Shown: piece by piece, positions 1 to 5,184 of the stretch
Layout: each line of letters opens with the position of its first letter
Position numbering within the stretch: position 1 is the stretch's first letter
Source of the DNA: an uncultured Dehalococcoidia bacterium
Lineage (GTDB): Bacteria; Chloroflexota; Dehalococcoidia; Tepidiformales; Tepidiformaceae
Reading direction: 5' to 3'
Length of the DNA stretch: 6,568 bases
Assembly (NCBI GenBank): GCA_937954195.1
Contig: CALFYR010000552.1
Span: forward strand, 1-6,568
The notes under the pieces: model-generated
Seen by the model: the letters and a program-made list of their open reading frames with translations, nothing else
The model's database searches: none
Told to the model about the DNA's origin: nothing
Program-made: the position numbers and the translations under genes

Positions 1-728
1 CGGCCTGGCGCTACCAGGACGTATTGGCGAACAACATCGCGAACGCGAACACGGCCGGCTACAAACGTGAATTCGCGAGCCAGCAGCCGTTCGCGGACGT
101 GCTGCTGAGCCAGCAGGCGGCCATCCCCGCGCCGATCACCGCCCGCATTCAGCAGGTGGTCGGCCAGATCGGCACCGGCAAGTTCATCGCCGAATTCGCG
201 ACGGACTTCCAGGGCGGCATCATCCGGCAGACGGACATCGAGCTGGACCTGGCGCTCGAAAACGGGTTCTTCGCTATCCAGACGGAAACCGGCGACATCT
301 TCCACACGCGCGACGGCCGCTTTACCCGAGACGCGAACGGCGACCTGGTCACGAGCCAGGGCCACTACGTGCTCGACGTGAACGGCGAGACCATCAACCT
401 CCCGCAAGAGGCGGTCACCGTGACCACGGATGGCGACATCCTGGATGTGGCGGGCGAGACCATCGCCACGATCCTGGTCCAGGACTTCACCCCGCTGCAG
501 CTCGAACGCGCTGGCGAGGCGCACTTCCGCGCGGCGGAAGGCGCGGGCGCACCTCCAGTTGGTGGCCCCGGCCTGCGCCAGGGCTTCATCGAAGGTTCGA
601 ACAGCAACCTGGTCGAAGAGATGACCAGCCTGCTGACGGTCCAGCGCACCTACCAGGCCAACCAGGCGGTGCTCGCGAAACTCGACGGCACGCTGGAACA
701 GGCCGCCGGCGAACTGGGGAGGTTCTAA
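1..728 (+). CDS. flgF: Flagellar basal-body rod protein FlgF, 5' partial
   Basis: Proximal rod protein of the flagellar basal body, exported by the flagellar type III system and assembled outside the membrane. Bases 1-2 end a codon; the open frame starts at base 3 and gives 241 residues before TAA. The N-terminal rod motif is visible as QDVLANNIANANTAGYKR (residues 5-22), so about 10-15 residues are missing upstream. The TTG at 24 lies inside this motif and is not the true start. The middle has the family signature LDLALENGFFAIQT and HTRDGRFTRDANGDLVTSQG. The C-terminal helix is GFIEGSNSNLVEEMTSLL followed by VQRTYQAN. Complete length would be about 250 residues, normal for FlgF or FlgG. FlgF is chosen because the gene precedes a second paralogue with a more FlgG-like C-terminus; both being FlgG-like (as FlhO/FlhP in Bacillus) is possible. 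No cysteine. Confidence 0.85.
   Translation, partial: AWRYQDVLANNIANANTAGYKREFASQQPFADVLLSQQAAIPAPITARIQQVVGQIGTGKFIAEFATDFQGGIIRQTDIELDLALENGFFAIQTETGDIFHTRDGRFTRDANGDLVTSQGHYVLDVNGETINLPQEAVTVTTDGDILDVAGETIATILVQDFTPLQLERAGEAHFRAAEGAGAPPVGGPGLRQGFIEGSNSNLVEEMTSLLTVQRTYQANQAVLAKLDGTLEQAAGELGRF
716..722 (+). promoter_or_regulatory. Ribosome binding site of flgG
   Basis: GGGGAGG lies inside the last codons of flgF, nine bases before the ATG at 732. It fixes the flgG start and implies translation of flgG closely follows that of flgF. Confidence 0.7.
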
Positions 729-731
729 TCC

Positions 732-1490
732 ATGCCTACCATTCTTGGCGCTTCCACAAGCGGCATGGCACACATGCAAACGGCACTCGATGTGATTGCC
801 CACAACCTCGCCAACCTGGATACGGCCGGCTTCAAGAAGTACCGCGCCATCCACGAAGGCGTGCCGGACCCGCTCGCGACGCCGGAAGGCGGACGCCTGG
901 GCGTCGGCCAAACGACCACCGACCTGGTGTTCTCGCCGGCGTCGCTCATGGTCACCGATGGGCCGCTCAACTTCGCCATCGAAGACGACTCGTTCCTGCG
1001 CGTCACCGACTACGACGGTGAAACGCTGTACACCCGCTACGGCGGCCTCGACGTCGACGTGAACGGGACGCTGCTCGCGTTCGGCGCGCGGCCAGTTCCG
1101 GATATCGAAACCGGCGAGCCCATCACGGTCCCCGAGTTGTGGACCCAGGTGGCCATCGACCCGGCCGGCGTGGTCAGCGCGATGAACCTGGAAGGGGAGC
1201 GCGTGGAGATCGGGCAGGTGGCGATGGTGAAGTTCACCAACGCGCAGGGGCTCGAAGTGGCCGGCGAAGGTTACTACCGGCCGGGACCGAACGCGGGCGA
1301 CATCCTGATTGGCCCGGCGGCTTCTGAGGGTTTTGCCGCATTGCGGCCAGGTGCACTTGAAAGCTCCAATGTAGATATGGCGGAGGAGATTACGAACATG
1401 CTGATCGCTCAGCGGACGTACTCGGCCTGCGCGAAGACCTTCGCGGTCGGCGACGAGATGCTCGCCATCGCCACGAGAATCACTCAGTAG
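732..1490 (+). CDS. flgG: Flagellar distal rod protein FlgG (divergent)
   Basis: Rod protein linking the proximal rod to the hook. The 252 residues fit FlgG length (about 260). The N-terminal helix has ALDVIAHNLANLDTAGFKKY (18-37), the rod-family signature. The C-terminal helix has GALESSNVDMAEEITNMLI then AQRTYSACAKTFAVGDEM, closest to FlgG. The centre is less typical: the usual GDGFF is replaced by EDDSFLRV and the TRDG-F-D-G-LVT block reads TRYGGLDVDVNGTLLAFG, so the D1 domain is divergent. C233, in the C-terminal helix, is the only cysteine encoded by any gene of the window; FlgG usually has Asn there. It follows flgF by 3 bases and precedes flgM by 11. FlgG is the best name from position and C-terminus; a second FlgF-type paralogue is the alternative. 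Confidence 0.8.
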   Translation: MPTILGASTSGMAHMQTALDVIAHNLANLDTAGFKKYRAIHEGVPDPLATPEGGRLGVGQTTTDLVFSPASLMVTDGPLNFAIEDDSFLRVTDYDGETLYTRYGGLDVDVNGTLLAFGARPVPDIETGEPITVPELWTQVAIDPAGVVSAMNLEGERVEIGQVAMVKFTNAQGLEVAGEGYYRPGPNAGDILIGPAASEGFAALRPGALESSNVDMAEEITNMLIAQRTYSACAKTFAVGDEMLAIATRITQ

Positions 1491-1501
1491 GAGAACCGCG
1501 C

Positions 1502-1813
1502 ATGGCCCGGATTGATGGACTGAACCTTACGGGCGCCAGCCTGAACCCCGCGAGCGCCGCCGGCGCCGCCCAGGGCGCGGGCTCCACCGCCGAGCAGGAA
1601 GCCGCCGCAAAGGCGCGCGGCCGCCAGGACGTGCTGAACCTTTCGGACCGGGGCCGCGTGGTCGCCGAGGCCGCAGCCGCCGTTGCCAACTCCCGCGATG
1701 TGCGCGCCGAGAAGGTGCTCGCCCTGAAGGCCGCGATCGCGAACGGAACGTATAGCTCCAACGCACGCGAAATCGCCGCGCGGTTGCTCGCGAACGGGCT
1801 GGGGAACGACTAA
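1502..1813 (+). CDS. flgM: Anti-sigma-28 factor FlgM
   Basis: Small cytoplasmic inhibitor that binds sigma-28 (FliA/SigD) and, once the hook is complete, is secreted through the flagellar export gate so that late genes such as flagellin are switched on. It has 103 residues, usual for the family. Residues 11-42 are rich in Ala, Gly and Ser and probably disordered, as expected for an exported unfolded protein. The sigma-binding part is residues 43-98, with VLNLSDRG, then RDVRAEKVLALKAAIANGTY and SSNAREIAARLL, matching the FlgM pattern of R-x-E-K-V, I-x-x-G-x-Y and I-A-x-x-L. The start at ATG 1502 has TAGGAGA seven bases upstream, overlapping the flgG stop. Its place between rod and junction genes, directly before flgN, is the Gram-positive arrangement. 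Its likely target promoter is the sigma-28-like site before fliC. Confidence 0.9.
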   Translation: MARIDGLNLTGASLNPASAAGAAQGAGSTAEQEAAAKARGRQDVLNLSDRGRVVAEAAAAVANSRDVRAEKVLALKAAIANGTYSSNAREIAARLLANGLGND

Positions 1814-1815
1814 CC

Positions 1816-2298
1816 ATGGCCGCAACGCCCGCGATGCTCCAGGAAGTGCTTGAAATCCTGCTCTCCGAAGAGCGGGAGCTGGGCGAACTGCTGACCCTCG
1901 CGCTTGAGGAGCAGAAGGCGTTGCTCGAATCCGACTATCCGCGCCTCACGGAAGTGAGTGCCCGCATGTTTGAAGTGAGCGGCACCGTGGAATCGCTTGA
2001 GACCACGCGTTTGAATCTCCTTAGAAGTGTGGGCCTGGACGACCAGACCATCGAAGAATTGCTGCCGCTTGCCGACGATCTCGGGGTAGACGGCTTCGCC
2101 GAAGCCCGCCTGCGGATGGCCGCAAGCGCCCAGGAACTGCGCGACGCACAGGAAACGAACGCTCGCCTGCTCCTGAACGCGATGAAATTGCGGGACCGCT
2201 GGCAGAACATGTTCGGCGGCTTCGTCTCACCAACCTATGGCGCTTCGGGCCAGCGGAACCTCCGCGACGGCCACGGCTACGTATCGCGCAGCGCCTAG
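1816..2298 (+). CDS. flgN: Flagellar export chaperone FlgN
   Basis: Cytoplasmic type III export chaperone that binds the C-terminal helices of FlgK and FlgL and delivers them to the export apparatus. The 160 residues look almost fully helical, with heptad-like stretches rich in Leu, Glu and Ala at 8-70 and 94-130. After residue 136 the protein turns into a polar, glycine-rich tail containing TYGASGQ (140-146); a TYG-x-x-G tail is common in FlgN proteins. Sequence conservation in this family is low, so the call rests on size, helicity, the tail and the position immediately before flgK and flgL, its two clients. The ATG is two bases after the flgM stop; a GGGGA at 1801-1805 is a modest ribosome binding site, so translational coupling to flgM is likely. 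Confidence 0.85.
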   Translation: MAATPAMLQEVLEILLSEERELGELLTLALEEQKALLESDYPRLTEVSARMFEVSGTVESLETTRLNLLRSVGLDDQTIEELLPLADDLGVDGFAEARLRMAASAQELRDAQETNARLLLNAMKLRDRWQNMFGGFVSPTYGASGQRNLRDGHGYVSRSA

Positions 2299-2302
2299 GA
2301 GG
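2297..2302 (+). promoter_or_regulatory. Ribosome binding site of flgK (decides a GTG start)
   Basis: A full AGGAGG overlaps the TAG stop of flgN and sits five bases before GTG 2308. It supports GTG as the real flgK start, because the reading GLSIGLDTAVKALRAHQ that follows is the conserved FlgK N-terminus. Confidence 0.8.
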
Positions 2303-2307
2303 CAGGT

Positions 2308-4032
2308 GTGGGACTCTCAATCGGCCTCGATACCGCGGTAAAAGCACTCCGTGCGCACCAGCTCGCGGTCGATGTCGCCTCGCACAACATTGCCAACGCG
2401 CAGACTCCCGGCTTCTCCCGCCAGCGCGTGCTGCTGCGCCCCATCGGCCTCGATGGGAGCGACCACTTCTCCCGCGACAACCTGCTCGGGCGCCCCGGCT
2501 TCGGCGTCGATGCGAAGGACGTGAACCGCGTCCGCGACATGTTCATGGACTTCCAGGCTCGGCAGGCCCTTTCCGGCCGCGGCCAGTACGAAACGTTCAC
2601 CACGCCGCTCAAGAACGCCGAAGTGGTGTTCAACGACCCTTCGGATGACGGGATCTCGGCGCTGCTCGGGAAGTTCTGGTCGGCCTGGCACGATGTGGTG
2701 AACGACCCGGAATCCTCGGCGGCACGCACGGCGCTGGTCCACGCGACCACGACGTTCGCCGTACGCGTCCAGGGCGCACATGCCGAACTTTCGACGCAGC
2801 GCACGAACCTCAACCAGCAGGTTTCGGCGCTCGGCTCCGAAATCAACGCCATCGCCTCGGAGATTGGCACCCTCAACCTTCAGGTGAAGCAGGTCGAACT
2901 CAACGGCGACATGGCGAACGACCTGCGCGACCGGCGTGACCTGCTGATGGACCGCCTTTCCGAAATTGCTGACGTGCAGTACTCCGAGGCCGAAACGGGC
3001 GAAGTGACCGTCTACCTTGGGAATCACGAACTCGTCTTCGGGACGACCGCGCGGCGGATTATCTCAGTGCCCGATACGGCGGACCCGACACAGGTGAACC
3101 TCGTGTTCGAGATGGACAACGCAGCGGTGAACACCACCAGCGGCAAGCTCCGCGGGGTGCTCGACGCGCGTGATGTGGCGCTGCCCGAACTCATCGCCAA
3201 GCTGGATTCGTTCGCCACCGGGATCATCAACGGCGTAAACAGCATCCACCGCCAGGGGTACGGCCTGGACGGATCGACCGGGCTGAACTTCTTCAGCGGG
3301 ACCGGGGCCTCCGACATCGCTATCAATACGGCAATCTCCAGCAGCCCGCAGAGCATCGCCACGGCGGCCGCAGCCGGAAGTCCGGGGGATCCCTCGAACG
3401 GCCTCGCGATCGCCAACCTGGAGTTGGCTTCGAACATGGTCGCCGGCAGCTTCGCCGCGAACCTCGGCGTGGGAGAAGCGGTGAGCGCGGGCAACACGGT
3501 GACCGGCATCTCGGTCGCGGGTTCGCTGCAGCCGGGCACCTACACCATGATTGCGGGCGCCGCTCCGAACACCCTTGAACTGCAATACAACGGCACGACC
3601 ATCGGCACGGCCACGCTGAGCGACCCGGCAGGACCGGGGGCGTTCGACATCGTCTTCACGGGTGGCAGCGGCACCGTGGCCACGATTTCGATGAACGCCG
3701 CGGGCGCCTACACCGCCGCGAACCAGATTGCCGACCTGACCGCGGCGGGCAATAGCTCGCTCCAGGTCGAGGTCTCGGCGAGCACCTTCTACGGAAACAT
3801 GGTTTCGATCCTTGGCGCCGATGTGAACCGCGCGCAGGGGCTGCAGCAATCCAGCGAGCTGCTGTTCAATCACGTGGACCTGCTTCGGCAATCGGTCCAC
3901 GGTGTGAGCATTGATGAAGAGGTGACCAACCTGAATGCTGCCCAGCACGCCTACAACGCGGCCGCGCGCATCATCACGGTCATCGATGACATGCTCGATA
4001 CGCTCATCAACCGCACAGGCGCGACGAGGTAG
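2308..4032 (+). CDS. flgK: Flagellar hook-associated protein 1, FlgK
   Basis: First junction protein between hook and filament (HAP1), exported with the help of FlgN. It has 574 residues. The N-terminal D0 helix (1-45) carries the FlgK signature SHNIANAQTPGFSRQR. Residues about 120-260 form the long helical D1 region, with FWSAWHDVVNDPESSAAR, a coiled-coil-like stretch, ANDLRDRRDLLMDRLSEIAD and VYLGNHELVFG. Next come KLRGVLDARD and NGVNSIHRQGYGLDGSTG, also typical. The C-terminal helix has SIDEEVTNLNAAQHAYNAAA (534-553). Between the usually adjacent blocks LAIANLELASNMV and STFYGNMVSILGADV there is an insert of roughly 100 residues (about 390-487), rich in Gly, Thr and Ala and probably beta-sheet, resembling the variable region of the flagellin downstream. 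It starts with GTG, nine bases after flgN. No cysteine. Confidence 0.95.
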   Translation: MGLSIGLDTAVKALRAHQLAVDVASHNIANAQTPGFSRQRVLLRPIGLDGSDHFSRDNLLGRPGFGVDAKDVNRVRDMFMDFQARQALSGRGQYETFTTPLKNAEVVFNDPSDDGISALLGKFWSAWHDVVNDPESSAARTALVHATTTFAVRVQGAHAELSTQRTNLNQQVSALGSEINAIASEIGTLNLQVKQVELNGDMANDLRDRRDLLMDRLSEIADVQYSEAETGEVTVYLGNHELVFGTTARRIISVPDTADPTQVNLVFEMDNAAVNTTSGKLRGVLDARDVALPELIAKLDSFATGIINGVNSIHRQGYGLDGSTGLNFFSGTGASDIAINTAISSSPQSIATAAAAGSPGDPSNGLAIANLELASNMVAGSFAANLGVGEAVSAGNTVTGISVAGSLQPGTYTMIAGAAPNTLELQYNGTTIGTATLSDPAGPGAFDIVFTGGSGTVATISMNAAGAYTAANQIADLTAAGNSSLQVEVSASTFYGNMVSILGADVNRAQGLQQSSELLFNHVDLLRQSVHGVSIDEEVTNLNAAQHAYNAAARIITVIDDMLDTLINRTGATR

Positions 4033-4037
4033 TTGGG

Positions 4038-4925
4038 ATGAGGCTTAGCGAGCAGCAACGCGTCAACAACCAGGTGAATTACCTGAACTACGCCACACAG
4101 CGGATGAGCGAGGTGCAGCAGCAGCTCGCCACGAACCGCCGAATTGACCGGGCGAGCGACGACCCGACGGGCGCCGCGCTCGCGATGCAGCACCGCAAGA
4201 ACATCGCGTTCGAGACGCAGATGCGGCGCAACCTGGAGAACGGGACCGCGTTCCTGAACGTCACCGAGTCTTCGCTCGCGGGCGTGACCGACCTGCTCCA
4301 GCGAGCGCGCGAACTGACCGTTCAGGCTTCGAACGACACCCTCGGGCCGAACGAAAAGATTCAAATCGGCTCCGAGGTGAACCAGATCGTCGAGCAGCTC
4401 GCGCAGGTGGCGAACGCCAACTTCGGCGGCGTGTACATCTTCAGCGGCCACCAGACGCAGACCGCGGCCTACAACGTCGCGGGGCAGCCGCCGGCGGCGA
4501 TTACCTGGCAGGGCGACAACGGCCTGCGCGAACGGCGCATCTCACCGCAGGACGTGGTCCCGGTGAACATGATCGGGGGGCAGGTGTTCGGCACGATGTT
4601 CGATGAGCTGATCCAGCTGCGCGACAACCTGAACGCCGGCGCGAACGGGGAAACGATCAACAACTCGATCGCCGACATCGACCAGGCGCTGGACCGGGTG
4701 CTGAACGCCCGGGCGGAAGTCGGCGCGCGCCTCAACCGCTTCGAAGCCACGAAGTTCCGCTCGGAAGAGACGGACACCAACCTTCAGCAACTTCGCGCGG
4801 AGATCGAAGACGTGGACATCGCGGACGCGATCCTGAAGTTCACCGCCGCCCAAAACGCCATGGAAGCGGCCATGGGCGCAATCGGACGGACCAGCAACAT
4901 GACGTTGCTGAACTTCCTGCGGTAG
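4038..4925 (+). CDS. flgL: Flagellar hook-associated protein 3, FlgL
   Basis: Second junction protein (HAP3), which adapts FlgK to the flagellin filament; exported with FlgN. The 295 residues match the usual FlgL length. It is related to flagellin at both ends: the N-terminal helix has RRIDRASDDPTGAALAMQHR (34-53) and LQRARELTVQASN at 88-100, the same position as LQRMRELAVQAAN in the FliC of this window. GVYIFSGHQTQTAAYN (131-146) is the FlgL-specific block before the small central domain. The C-terminus has NRFEATKFRSEETDTNLQ, EIEDVDIADAILKF and ends in NMTLLNFLR, the typical FlgL end. ATG 4038 is five bases after the flgK stop, with GAGG at 4026-4029 as ribosome binding site. It is the last gene before the terminator. 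No cysteine. Confidence 0.95.
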   Translation: MRLSEQQRVNNQVNYLNYATQRMSEVQQQLATNRRIDRASDDPTGAALAMQHRKNIAFETQMRRNLENGTAFLNVTESSLAGVTDLLQRARELTVQASNDTLGPNEKIQIGSEVNQIVEQLAQVANANFGGVYIFSGHQTQTAAYNVAGQPPAAITWQGDNGLRERRISPQDVVPVNMIGGQVFGTMFDELIQLRDNLNAGANGETINNSIADIDQALDRVLNARAEVGARLNRFEATKFRSEETDTNLQQLRAEIEDVDIADAILKFTAAQNAMEAAMGAIGRTSNMTLLNFLR

Positions 4926-4934
4926 GCGATCCCT

Positions 4935-4947
4935 CGGCCATTGGCCG
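4935..4947 (+). repeat. Near-palindrome just after flgL
   Basis: CGGCCATTGGCCG has six-base arms around one central T, ten bases after the flgL stop. It could form a short hairpin in the mRNA tail or be a protein-binding dyad; nothing in the sequence decides between these. Confidence 0.5.
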
Positions 4948-4967
4948 TTAGCTGCTAGCTGTTAGCC
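4947..4967 (+). repeat. Tandem imperfect heptamer, three copies
   Basis: GTTAGCT, GCTAGCT and GTTAGCC follow one another without spacers. The last copy runs into the 5' arm of the terminator hairpin. The function is unknown. It is too short and unspaced for a CRISPR array and is probably an intergenic simple repeat of variable copy number. Confidence 0.6.
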
Positions 4968-5000
4968 CGGACCCGTTATGGTTCCGGGCTTTCTTGTGTT
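4964..5000 (+). terminator. Rho-independent terminator after flgL
   Basis: AGCCCGGA (4964-4971) pairs with TCCGGGCT (4983-4990) for eight base pairs; CC (4972-4973) can add two more with GG (4980-4981) beside a bulged T. The stem is followed by TTTCTTGTGTT. It lies 38 bases after the flgL stop and would end the flgF-flgL transcript before fliC. The T tract is interrupted, so termination may be incomplete. Confidence 0.7.
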
Positions 5001-5008
5001 CCCGGAAC
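4981..5008 (+). other. Inverted repeat overlapping the terminator 3' arm
   Basis: GTTCCGGG (4981-4988) is the exact reverse complement of CCCGGAAC (5001-5008), with a 12-base loop holding the T-rich tract. It uses the same 3' arm as the terminator stem, so the two hairpins exclude each other. It may be a second stem behind the terminator or an antiterminator-like competitor. Confidence 0.55.
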
Positions 5009-5071
5009 TCACCTCTTCCCTCTTCTCCTAGGCAGTTCCCTGATTTCGGCCGCGTCCACCGTTTTGCCACT

Positions 5072-5097
5072 TAACTTCCACCGCTGTCACTCGATAG
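5072..5097 (+). promoter_or_regulatory. Sigma-28-like promoter of fliC
   Basis: TAAC at 5072-5075 and CTCGATAG at 5090-5097, 14 bases apart, resemble the flagellar sigma-28 pattern TAAA, 14-16 bases, GCCGATAA; the core CGATA is exact. The start of transcription would be near 5102-5105, leaving a leader of about 80 bases. Position before flagellin and after a terminator, in a locus that also encodes FlgM, supports it. No other flagellar promoter is visible in the gap. Confidence 0.65.
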
Positions 5098-5102
5098 TCA
5101 CC

Positions 5103-5184
5103 ACAGATACACCTTTCGGGAGAGCGGCACTCTCCTCGGAGGGGACACGCACTGGTGGCAAGGGACCACCGAAGGAGAAGATCA
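5103..5184 (+). promoter_or_regulatory. fliC 5' leader with alternative folds and GGA motifs
   Basis: The left end is an estimate from the promoter. Fold A has two hairpins: GGAGAG (5119-5124) with CTCTCC (5130-5135), and GGTGG (5154-5158) with CCACC (5166-5170), whose loop is CAAGGGA. In this fold the ribosome binding site is free. Fold B pairs TCTCCTCGG (5131-5139) with CCGAAGGAGA (5169-5178), nine base pairs with one bulged A, and hides the ribosome binding site. GGA occurs at 5119, 5138, 5143, 5163 and 5174; the fourth is in a hairpin loop and the fifth in the ribosome binding site, the layout of CsrA-controlled leaders. The pairing is seen; the regulation is inferred. Confidence 0.45.
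5172..5178 (+). promoter_or_regulatory. Ribosome binding site of fliC
   Basis: AAGGAGA, six bases before ATG 5185. It favours this start over the in-frame ATG at 5197, whose spacing would be too long. Confidence 0.8.

Noticed and set aside
24..728. A complete FlgF starting at TTG 24
   Set aside because: The frame stays open to base 3 and reads AWRYQDV before the TTG, which is part of the conserved rod motif; the gene simply begins outside the window.
1357..1377. Internal promoter before flgM (TTGAAA with TAGATA)
   Set aside because: The spacing between the two elements is about nine bases, too short for a sigma-70 type promoter, and no sigma-28 pattern is present.
2317..3948. Long minus-strand open frames (236 and 294 codons) opposite flgK
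   Set aside because: They mirror a GC-rich plus-strand gene; their translations are rich in Arg, Val and His without recognisable domains, and flgK is certain.
4947..4967. Short CRISPR array
   Set aside because: The units are seven bases long with no spacers.
5008..5036. Pyrimidine-rich tract ending in TAGGCAG, like a eukaryotic splice acceptor
   Set aside because: The locus is bacterial and no coding sequence is interrupted here; the tract is just C/T-rich intergenic DNA.
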